64,000 nucleotides of DNA from Synaphobranchus kaupii. Taxonomy: Eukaryota; Chordata; Actinopteri; Anguilliformes; Synaphobranchidae. The notes below the pieces were generated by a model that had not been told where the DNA came from, ran no database searches, and saw nothing but the letters and a program-made list of their open reading frames with translations. Position 1 is the stretch's first letter. Each line of letters opens with the position of its first letter. A program made the position numbers and the translations under genes. The stretch covers positions 6,752,426 through 6,816,425 of the forward strand of contig CM056389.1 in NCBI GenBank assembly GCA_029718625.1. The letters run 5' to 3'. This document shows positions 24,490 to 64,000 of this stretch, piece after piece.

Positions 24490-24896
24490 GAGTTACAGCT
24501 CATATAAAGAAATCAGATGCAATACATTAATTAGGCCCTAAACTATGGATTTCTGATCCACAGCTAACGGAAGCTCTTGTTTGAGGTTATTGCTGCCAAA
24601 GGTTTGACCAGTTATTAAATCCAAGGGTTCACTTTTTCCACCAGCACTGTGAATGTTTAATGGGTGCGTTAAATAAAGACATGAAAGATTACCATTGTCT
24701 GTGGTCATAGCTTAAGCACATTGTGTTTGTCTATACTTGTGACTTAGATGAACATCAGATCACATTTTATGACCAATTAATGCAGAAAACCAGGTAATTC
24801 CAAAGGGTTCACATACTTTTCCTTGCCACTGTATTTATAAATATTTATATATATATATATATATAAATATTTATAAATACAGTGGCAAGGAAAAGA
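24490..24896. mobile_element. transposon end with a near-perfect palindrome at its tip
   Basis: The stretch ending GGTTCACATACTTTTCCTTG and CCACTGTA is a familiar fish mariner/Tc1-type terminus. At 24815-24893 the tip (CTTTTCCTTGCCACTGTATT) is mirrored by AATACAGTGGCAAGGAAAAG across an AT core of about 40 bp. The second tip stops after about 20 bp, so only the outermost end of another copy is present. Confidence 0.7.
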
Positions 24897-25349
24897 CATG
24901 TTGGGGAGAGTGATCCTCTCCCTTGCTCAAGCGCGAGGCTTCTCCGACCATAGAGCGTAGACAGGAACAGGAGAGGGTGGGAGGGGCCAGGCAGTGAAGC
25001 CCCCGGAAATATCCTTGCTGAGCGCAAAAGAGCTTTCTGCCCATTGATATCAATGGAGAAAACCAAGCTAATTTGAAAACATAATCGGTCATTTTTTTGT
25101 GATCATAGCATTCATTATGTGTAGCAGTTTGTGAGACAATGATTGGTTTGGCTGTGTTGTCGATTTTTTTAAATTAAAATTATATTTTACTAAAAATTGA
25201 ACATATTTTAATAATCTGCTTTTAATATGAAACGTGACGACCGTTAATCGAGTTTAAAAATATAATCGGTGAAGTTTAATTTCGCCGTCAAAGGTCTGAT
25301 ATTTCCCATTCATTTTAATGGGAGCTCCAATCTTTTGCGCGCACAGCAC
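24897..25349. other. no feature recognised
   Basis: AT-rich sequence lies between the palindromic transposon tip and the GC-rich etf1 promoter region. Confidence 0.4.
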
Positions 25350-48742
<23,393 letters not shown>

Positions 48743-49107
48743 GTAGTCGAGACTGGCACGAGAGAAAGGGAACAGAGAGGCCCCTCAAACAGCCACAGAA
48801 ACGGAGGGAGAGACTCAAGGGAGAGGAGAGGAAAGCGAGTGATGGTGTGATTCTGGAGAAAGGAAGCATTGCATAACAATGTCCCCTGCCTTAAACAGCA
48901 TGACTCCAGGCTAGCCGCCCTGTGTCTCTCTCTGGTGTAAGGAGCCCGGGACTCACTCATGTATCATTACTATTTTCATTCTCTCTTCTTCCCCATTGCT
49001 GCGTCCCTCCCTCCCTGTTATCCTTTTGTATTGCCATCTGCTGCTCTTTTATTAGTTAGATCTTTTTTTAAAGCTACGACTGTGTCAAGGGCGTAAATTG
49101 TATTAAA
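48743..49107 (+). other. etf1: etf1 3' UTR (minimum)
   Basis: Non-repetitive sequence runs from the stop to a candidate ATTAAA poly(A) signal at 49102-49107. Longer 3' UTR forms cannot be excluded. Confidence 0.5.
49102..49107 (+). promoter_or_regulatory. etf1: candidate poly(A) signal of etf1 (ATTAAA)
   Basis: ATTAAA, the second commonest poly(A) hexamer, lies 360 nt after the stop codon and is the first such hexamer seen in the 3' flank. Confidence 0.4.
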
Positions 49108-49388
49108 TCTGAGCTGCTTATCAAAGCCACCTCTTCTGATCCAGTCTGGTCAGGTCTGGTCTGGTCTGTAACATGCAGACATGCCTCATGTCATAAATGG
49201 GGATGAATTGTGCTCTGCCTCTCTGTTCCAGTCCTGTTGCATTGCAACCCCTTCATGTTCCACCACACAGTACCCCATTGGCTCTTCTGCCAACAAGCCA
49301 TGTGACACTTCCTGACCAATACGAGTCTAGGTATTCTGCCCCTGGACTGTGAGTGAGGGAGAGTTGCTAGCAAATGAGTGTGAGACGG

Positions 49389-49442
<54 letters not shown>

Positions 49443-49490
49443 TGTGAGTGAGAGAGAGAGAGAGGGGGTTGAGCAGTAAATCTTCCCCCT
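49108..49490. other. intergenic, TG microsatellite only
   Basis: No gene was seen. A (TG)n tract lies at about 49392-49440, followed by GA repeats. Confidence 0.6.
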
Positions 49491-50370
49491 AGGTGCAGAC
49501 AGCAGGAGTGGGAGGCATTGTGGGTACTGTAGGTGCAGACGCAGGAGTGGGAGGCATTGTGGGTAATGTAGGGGCAGACAGTAGTAGTGGGAGGCATTGT
49601 GGGTAATGTACGGGCAGACAGTAGGGCTGTGTCCGCATACGACCCCTGTTCCCTGTCCCCTGTCGACTCAGACCCCTGTCTACTATGTGCCCTGTCCCAT
49701 CACTTTGCAAGCAGTGTACGAAAGAAATCCTGCAAAACTCTTTCCAAACTAGTGAAGTAGTTCGTAATATTTATTTATAATGTTCTTTTTATTGAGAAGA
49801 TCAATCAGTAACATATGACGATTGTTAAAGTGTAGATTATGAATGAAGATTGAATTTACAAAAATAAAAAAGGTTCATATTACAAAACCACTATCTTGTA
49901 CCATAGATATGCATATACACTCTGTCTTTTACGTTTTTTCTTCCGAGTTACTTACTGAAATTGTCGGATGAGTGCACCGTTCTGCAGCTGAGTCTGCTCC
50001 TGAATTCCCTCAACAAAATCCCGGAAATAAGGGGTTCATCCTGATATTTTAAATGCCCCAATTTGTGAGAAACAGTCCGCCCACTCAAAAGCTTTTTGAT
50101 GAAGTGGACTCAAATATGTGCCCTCAATAGGGTGTAGGGGTCGTATTCGGACACAGCCTAGGAGTGGGAGGCATTGTGGGTAATGTAGGGGCAGATAGTA
50201 GGAGTGGGAGGCATTGTGGGTAATGTAGGGGCAGACAATAGGAGTGGGAGGCATTGTGGGTAATGTAGGGGCAGACAATAGGAGTGGGAGGCATTGTGGG
50301 TAATGTAGGGGCAGACAGTAGGAGTGGGAGGCATTGTGGGTAATGTAGGTGGAGACAACAGGAGTGGGGG
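49491..50370. repeat. 40-bp minisatellite split by a MITE
   Basis: About nine copies of a 40-bp unit (GGCATTGTGGGTAATGTAGG plus GGCAGACAGTAGGAGTGGGA) occur at 49491-49624 and 50159-50370. The reading resumes exactly across the MITE at 49625-50158. Confidence 0.93.
49625..50158. mobile_element. PIF/Harbinger-like MITE, 534 bp
   Basis: The ends GGCTGTGTCCGCATACGACC and GGTCGTATTCGGACACAGCC are inverted copies. A 3-bp duplication (TAG at 49622-49624 and 50159-50161) flanks it, and deleting element plus TAG restores the 40-bp unit exactly. A 3-bp target fits PIF/Harbinger or CACTA elements. No transposase. Confidence 0.88.
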
Positions 50371-50831
50371 CTTTGCTCATATCCATGTAAAGAAGAATTT
50401 GTTCTGCACTGGACTGTCTGCACAACTGAAGTGTGAAGTAAAGCTGGGGCTGGTTTTCAGGATATTACTCAAATGCTTTTATTGATGTTGGGGATCAAAC
50501 GTTTGGAGAATACACTGATATCAAACAGCCTTTTTCATTTTTATTTCCTTCAATGGCCTTGACTGTAAGTCTCCTGCCGTATCGCTGTGGGACCGTCTCA
50601 TTTTTACCAGCTGCAACCGCACATGACTCTCAGACTGGAGCACAGAGCACACGTGGACTCTGGCTGCAACTTGCTCTTCATGTTTATCAATGCGTTTGGA
50701 TATGAGAGCACCCCCAGAGCACAGGATGGCCAGTAGCACACCTGGGGGAGGCGGGACTGGGCGGGGCAGGGCGGGGCTGGGGTAGTTTGGGTGGGTTGGT
50801 TTTTGTGCTTGGTGACTGGGTGCGTGACTTG
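50371..50831. other. intergenic, no gene recognised
   Basis: Single-copy-looking sequence with a GC-rich patch at about 50745-50790 (GGGCGGGGCAGGGCGGGGC). Open frames on the minus strand show no domain. Confidence 0.45.
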
Positions 50832-51233
50832 GGCCTTGACCGAATATGATCCCTGTTCCCTGCCCCCTGTCCCCTGTCCACTCAGACCCCTGTTTACTAT
50901 GTGCCCTCTCCCCTCACTTTGCAAGCAGTGTGCGAAAGAAATCCGGCAAAACTCTTAACAAACTATAGAGGAAGTAGTTTGTAATATGTACTACTGCTCT
51001 TGTACTGCAAGTTAGTTTTTACTTACGGTTCAAATTTCTGAAATTGTCGGATGAATGTGCTCCTGAATCCCCTCAACAAAAGCCCCGGAAATAAGGGTTT
51101 CGTCTGGGGATTTTAAGTGCCCCCATTTCTGAGGACAAAGTTGCCCGCTTAAAAACTTTTTTTACGAAGTTGACTCAAATAATTGCCAAAATGCGCCTTC
51201 AAAAGGGTGAAGGGATCATATTCGGTCATGGCC
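50832..51233. mobile_element. second copy of the PIF/Harbinger-like MITE, 402 bp
   Basis: The ends GGCCTTGACCGAATATGATC and GATCATATTCGGTCATGGCC are inverted. TTG flanks both sides (50829-50831 and 51234-51236). The interior matches the MITE at 49625 (CACTTTGCAAGCAGTGT and GAAAGAAATCC) but is shorter. Confidence 0.85.
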
Positions 51234-51268
51234 TTGGTGTTGTGTATTAGCATTAGCATTAGCACACT

Positions 51269-51396
51269 ACAGGCTTGATTTACTAAGACCTTTAGCGTGT
51301 GCAAAACCAACAACATGGCCAATGATTGGTCATTGTATTTGTTTTGCTCCAATCATTGGTTGTGTTATAAGTTTTGCTTTACTAAATCAGGCCCTA
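51269..51396. mobile_element. small MITE-like palindromic element
   Basis: AGGCTTGATTTACTAAGACC at the left is mirrored by TTTACTAAATCAGGCCCT at the right, and the centre (CCAATGATTGG) is also palindromic. Confidence 0.6.
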
Positions 51397-51769
51397 AGGC
51401 TCTTGAGCCCAGTTGTGTTCCATGCCTCGCCTGTGTTCTGATGGGGGCGTATGTGGGAAGGTACCCCACCCTCAGTGAGCGCTACGGGGGCAGTAACCAG
51501 GTGAATCAGCCACAGCACTCCTGCTCTAGGTGCCCCCGCAGGGGCGAAGAGCAGCGCCTCTTCAGTTATCCTCCTCTTTTCCCATCGCACTTTTGTATAA
51601 ATTGGTTATAAACTCGCCACAATTATTAAATGTTCTCATTGTTTGCAAAAAAAATATTGTGGAGATTTTTGTTGTTGCCTGTTGAAGAGTGGGGGGGGGT
51701 GGGGCGGGGGGGTTTGGGATCATTTGGACATACATGTGTTGTGCTGCACATTGACAGCTGTCAGACACC

Positions 51770-53010
51770 CGTCCCATCTCTGCTACACCCCGTCCCATCT
51801 CTGCTACACCCCGTCCCATCGCTGCTACACCCGTCCCATTGCTGCTAACACACATACACCGTCCCATTGCTGCTACACCCGTCCCATTGCTGTTACAACC
51901 CGTCCCATCTCTGCTACACCCGTCCCATCTGCTACCCCCCATGCAGTTACACCCGTCCCATCTCTGCTACACCCGTCCCATCTCTGCTACAACCCGTCCC
52001 ATTGCTGTTACAACCCGTCCCATTGCTGCTACAACCCGTCCCATTGCTGCTACACACCCGTCCCATTGCTGTTACACCCGTCCCATCTCTGCTACAACCC
52101 GTCCCATTGCAGTTACACCCGTCCCATCTCTGCTACACCCGTCCCATCGCTTTTACACCCATCCCATTTCTGCTACACCCGTCCCATTGCTGTTACACCC
52201 CGTCCCATTGCTGTTACACCCGTCCCATTTCTGCTACCACCCGTCCCATCTCTGCTACACCCGTCCCATCGCTGTTACACCCGTCCCATTGCTGTTACAC
52301 ACCCGTCCCATTGCTGTTACACCCGTCCCAATTCTGCTACACCCGTCCCATTTCTGTTACACCCGTCCCATTTCTGCTACATCCCTCCCATCGCTGTTAC
52401 ACCCCTCCCAATTCTGTTACACCCGTCCCATCTCTGCTACACCCGTCCCATCTCTGCTACACCCGTCCCATCGCTGTTACACCCGTCCCATTGCTGTTAC
52501 ACCCGTCCCATTGCTGTTATACCCGTCCCAATTCTGCTACACCAATCCCATTTCTGGTTACACCCGTCCCAATTCTGCTACACCCGTCCCATTTCTGTTA
52601 CACCCGTCCCATTTCTGCTACACCCGTCCCATCGCTGTTACACCCGTCCCATTGCTGTTACACCCGTCCCAATTCTGCTACACCAATCCCATTTCTGTTA
52701 CACCCGTCCCAATTCTGCTACACCCGTCCCATTTCTGTTACACCCGTCCCATTTCTGCTACATCCATCCCATTGCTGTTACACCCGTCCCATTGCTGTTA
52801 CACCCGTCCCATTTCTGCTACACCCGTCCCATTGCTGTTACACCCGTCCATTGCTGCTACACCCGTCCCATTGCTGCTACAACCGTCCCATTGCTGCTAC
52901 ACCATCCCATTGCTGCTTCACCCGTCCCAATTCTGCTACACCCGTCCCAATTCTGCTACACCCGTCCCATCTCTGCTACACCCGTCCAATTTCTGCTACA
53001 CCCGTCCCAT
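51770..53010. repeat. 20-bp minisatellite, about 62 copies
   Basis: The unit is ACCCGTCCCATTTCTGCTAC with variation at TTGCTG, TCTCTG and ATTCTG. Neither strand-specific stops nor starts constrain it. All three plus-strand frames stay open for over 1.1 kb, which explains the 395-471-residue open frames. These are not genes. Confidence 0.96.
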
Positions 53011-53936
53011 TGCAGCCACCAGCTGAGCTGCGCAGTCACTCTGCAGCCCCCCAGCTGAGCTGCGCAGTCACTCTGCATTCCACCAGTCACAGCTGCCACA
53101 GATGTTCTGCAGGGACCTGACTGACGGAGAAGGTCCTGTTGAACGATGAGGCGGGGGAAGTCCTGCGTACCTGAGCGGTGATGTGGCCAGGTGAGAGTTA
53201 CTCTGTGGGGCCTGGAGTCCGTACTGACATGGTCAGAATTCGGCTCCTTGCTGTGATGGGTGACTACTCTAAGGACAAGGATTTTAGCACGCACATCACA
53301 TGTTGGACACAAATTGCTGAGCTAGCCATTTTGGGGTTAACGGGCTCAGAATATGGGGTGAGACTGGTTCAGGCGGGGGTCCGTGTACACATTGCATAAC
53401 TAAATGATTGCGAGAATTTTCAAAATCTTTATTCAAATGGTTTGACATTTTATACAAAGGCTTTATTTTGTGTGCTATTACTGATTTCTGGGGTGTCCTT
53501 TCATTAATTTACGGGTTTGACATGGTTACAGAGCCCACCACTGGTGCTTGCGCTTGGATTTTTGAACAGTCCCTCAGTGCTGGCACGTTCCATGTACCAC
53601 CATGAAACTCCAGCTCTCAGTCAGCATGGCAGCCGTCATGTCGCCGCTGTGACTGATTTTGTTTATTATGTGTCTTTTGCGAGGCCAGCAGACGAAGCCT
53701 TTCTAGCCCGGAGAATGAGTCACTTGGGGTAGCCTTTGCTTTGGCCATAGCAGCAGCGCTAGCCAATCAGGAGGAAAACGGGCTTAAACCAACATCCTCT
53801 TTGTCGCCTCGCCGCCATCGTGAGCGTCGTGCCAGGAAGAGGCTCCCCCCTCCACACTCCCTGCTGAGCGAGGTGACGTCACGGGACGCAGGGCTGGGGT
53901 TCCATTTTCACTGCGAGCTTTCGGGGGAACAGCGAC
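53011..53936 (+). promoter_or_regulatory. 5' flank of the second gene, CpG-rich from about 53780
   Basis: The first part (to about 53400) is non-repetitive with no gene seen. CpG density rises from about 53780 and continues to about 54700, spanning the proposed first coding exon. This fits a CpG-island promoter. The transcription start is unknown. Confidence 0.5.
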
Positions 53937-61203
<7,267 letters not shown>

Positions 61204-61264
61204 GTAGGTGTGGATCACGTGTGTGTTACAGCTCTCAGAATTACACACACACATTACCGTCATG

Positions 61265-64000
61265 CTGTGTGAGCTTGAGTTAGCTGTGTTACAGCCATGT
61301 TGCTAATGCGCTAACCCCAGTGCGGAGCTTGTGTTAGCTGTGTTACAGCCATGTTGCTAATGCGCTAACCCCAGTGCAGAGCTTGTGTTAGCTGTGTTAC
61401 AGCCATGTTGCTAATGCGCTAACCCCAGTGCAGAGCTTGTGTTAGCTGTGTTATAGCCCTGTTGCTAATGCGCTAACCCCAGTGCAGAGCTTGTGTTAGC
61501 TGTGTTTTAGCCATGTTGCTAATCCGCTAACCCCAGTGCAGAGCTTGTGTTAGCTGTGTTATAGCCCTGTTGCTAATGCGTTAACCCCAGTGCAGAACTT
61601 CTGTTAGCTGTGTTATAGCCATGTTGCTAATGCGCTAACCCCAGTGCAGAGCTTGTGTTAGCTGTGTTACAGCCATGTTGCTAATGCGCTAACCCCAGTG
61701 CAGAGCTTGTGTTAGCTGTGTTATAGCCATGTTGCTAATGCGCTAACCCCAGTGCAGAGCTTGTGTTGGCTGTGTTATAGCCCTGCTGCTAATGCGCTAA
61801 CCCCAGTGCAGAGCTTGTGTTAGCTGTGTTATAGCCCTGTTGCTAATGCACTAACCCCAGTGCAGAGCTTGTGTTAGCTGTGTTATAGCCCTGTTGCTAA
61901 TGCGTTAACCCCAGTGCAGAGCTTCTGTTAGCTGTGTTTTAGCCATGTTGCTAAGGCGCTAACCCCAGTGCAGAGCTTGTGTTAGCTGTGTTATAGCCAT
62001 GTTGCTAATGCGCTAACCCCAGTGCAGGGCTTGTGTTAGCTGTGTTACAGCCATGTTGCTAATGCGTTAACCCCAGTGCAGAGCTTGTGTTAGCTGTGTT
62101 ATAGCCCTGTTGCTAATGCGTTAACCCCAGTGCAGAACTTCTGTTAGCTGTGTTATAGCCATGTTGCTAATGCGCTAACCCCAGTGCAGAGCTTGTGTTA
62201 GCTGTGTTACAGCCATGTTGCTAATGCGCTAACCCCAGTGCAGAGCTTGTGTTAGCTGTGTTATAGCCATGTTGCTAATGCGCTAACCCCAGTGCAGAGC
62301 TTGTGTTGGCTGTGTTATAGCCCTGTTGCTAATGCGCTAACCCCAGTGCAGAGCTTGTGTTAGCTGTGTTATAGCCCTGTTGCTAATGCACTAACCCCAG
62401 TGCAGAGCTTGTGTTAGCTGTGTTATAGCCCTGTTGCTAATGCGTTAACCCCAGTGCAGAGCTTCTGTTAGCTGTGTTTTAGCCATGTTGCTAATGCGCT
62501 AACCCCAGTGCAGAGCTTGTGTTAGCTGTGTTATAGCCATGTTGCTAATGCGCTAACCCCAGTGCAGGGCTTGTGTTAGCTGTGTTACAGCCATGTTGCT
62601 AATGCGTTAACCCCAGTGCGGAGCTTGTGTTAGCTGTGTTACAGCCATGTTGCTAATGCGCTAACCCCAGTGCGGAGCTTGTGTTAGCTGTGTTATAGCC
62701 ATGTTGCTAATGCGTTAACCCCAGTGCAGAGCTTCTGTTAGCTGTGTTATAGCCGTGTTGCTAATGCGCTAACCCCAGTGCAGAGCTTGTGTTAGCTGTG
62801 TTATAGCCCTGTTGCTAATGCACTAACCCCAGTGCAGAGATTGTGTTAGCTGTGTTATAGCCATGTTGCTAATGAGCTAACCCCAGTGCAGAGCTTGTGT
62901 TAGCTGTGTTATAGCCCTGTTGCTAATGCACTAACCCCAGTGCAGAGATTGTGTTAGCTGTGTTATAGCCATGTTGCTAATGCGTTAACCCCAGTGCAGA
63001 GCTTCTGTTAGCTGTGTTTTAGCCCTGTTGCTAATGCGTTAAACCCAGTGCAGAGCTTGTGTTAGCTGTGGTATAGCCATGTTGCTAATGCGCTAACCCC
63101 AGTGCAGAGCTTGTGTTAGCTGTGTTACAGCCATGTTGCTAATGCGCTAACCCCAGTGCAGAGCTTGTGTAAGCTGTGTTATAGCCATGTTGCTAATGCG
63201 CTAACCCCAGTGCAGAGCTTGTGTTAGCTGTGTTACAGCCATGTTGCTAATGCGCTAACCCCAGTGCAGAGCTTGTGTAAGCTGTGTTATAGCCATGTTG
63301 CTAATGCGCTAACCCCAGTGCAGAGCTTGTGTTAGCTGTGTTATAGCCATGTTGCTAATGCACTAACCCCAGTGCAGAGCTTGTGTAAGCTGTGTTATAG
63401 CCATGTTGCTAATGCGCTAACCCCAGTGCAGAGCTTGTGTTAGCTGTGTTACAGCCATGTTGCTAATGCGCTAACCCCAGTGCAGAGCTTGTGTAAGCTG
63501 TGTTATAGCCATGTTGCTAATGCGCTAACCCCGGTGCAGAGCTTGTGTAAGCTGTGTTATAGCAATGTTGCTAATGCGCTAACCCCAGTGCAGAGCTTGT
63601 GTTAGCTGTGTTATAGCCATGTTGCTAATGCGCTAACCCCAGTGCAGAGCTTGTGTAAGCTGTGTTATAGCCATGTTGCTAATGCGCTAACCCCAGTGCA
63701 GAGCTTGTGTTAGCTGTGTTATAGCCATGTTGCTAATGCGCTAACCCCAGTGCAGAGCTTGTGTTAGCTGTGTTACAGCCATGTTGCTAATGCGCTAACC
63801 CCAGTGCAGAGCTTGTGTAAGCTGTGTTATAGCCATGTTGCTAATGCGCTAACCCCGGTGCAGAGCTTGTGTAAGCTGTGTTATAGCAATGTTGCTAATG
63901 CGCTAACCCCAGTGCAGAGCTTGTGTTAGCTGTGTTATAGCCATGTTGTTAATGCGCTAACCCCAGTGCAGAGCTTGTGTAAGCTGTTATAGCCATGTTG
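61265..64000. repeat. 54-bp minisatellite, about 50 copies, runs off the right edge
   Basis: The unit is GTTAGCTGTGTTATAGCCAT, GTTGCTAATGCGCTAACCCC and AGTGCAGAGCTTGT. It starts about 62 nt after the exon B donor. Each unit contains GCTAAC followed by CCCAG and TGCAG, like a branch point with two AG acceptors. A 540-bp block is duplicated inside (61531-62610). Confidence 0.96.

Noticed and set aside
51643..53120. Open frames of 395-471 residues on the plus strand
   Set aside because: They are three overlapping frames of one 20-bp repeat. No start context, splice context or non-repeat sequence supports coding.

Overview
This is vertebrate nuclear DNA, almost certainly from a ray-finned fish. 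Genes are split by GT-AG introns. The mobile elements are those typical of teleosts: Tc1/mariner copies, a Sleeping Beauty-type fragment, hAT and PIF/Harbinger-like non-autonomous elements, CR1/L2-like LINE pieces and tRNA-derived SINEs. A fish-type GIMAP exon is also present. By eye, tandem arrays cover roughly 40% of the window. I cannot name the species.

Layout. 1-6379 is a 50-bp satellite that runs off the left edge. 6.4-14.3 kb holds a small putative exon and the main GTPase exon of a GIMAP (AIG1) gene, with a decayed LINE, a Tc1 element and a hAT remnant between them. 14.3-25 kb is repeat-rich. It contains one SLC6-transporter-like exon that carries an expanded 31-bp repeat, two LINE fragments, a SINE and a possible CKAP2-like fragment. 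25.3-49.1 kb is one complete gene, etf1, encoding translation termination factor eRF1, in ten coding exons on the plus strand. 49.1-53.8 kb is intergenic minisatellite and MITE sequence. 53.9 kb to the right edge is the 5' part of a second plus-strand gene that I do not recognise (two coding exons seen), with nested transposons in its first intron and a 54-bp array that runs off the right edge.

etf1 is the only gene readable end to end. Its exons add up to 443 residues if one missing base in exon 6 is allowed for. The NIKS, YxCxxxF and GGQ motifs fall at residues 61-64, 125-131 and 183-185, as in other eRF1 proteins. As written, exon 6 lacks one A in an A-run and reads into TAG at its last codon. 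This is probably a sequencing error, but it sits on a -1-slippery-like heptamer and deserves checking.

The most unusual theme is where the tandem arrays sit. In etf1, arrays start 0-2 nt after the splice donors of exons 2, 4 and 8, and another ends about 35 nt before the last acceptor. Their units carry splice-signal-like motifs. The 3' end of exon 2, donor included, is itself repeated four times within a TG tract. Elsewhere, arrays have grown from pieces of coding sequence: an SLC6 exon, a LINE ORF1 esterase motif and a LINE reverse-transcriptase C-terminus. Several arrays also contain larger duplicated blocks, and several are split by datable transposon insertions.
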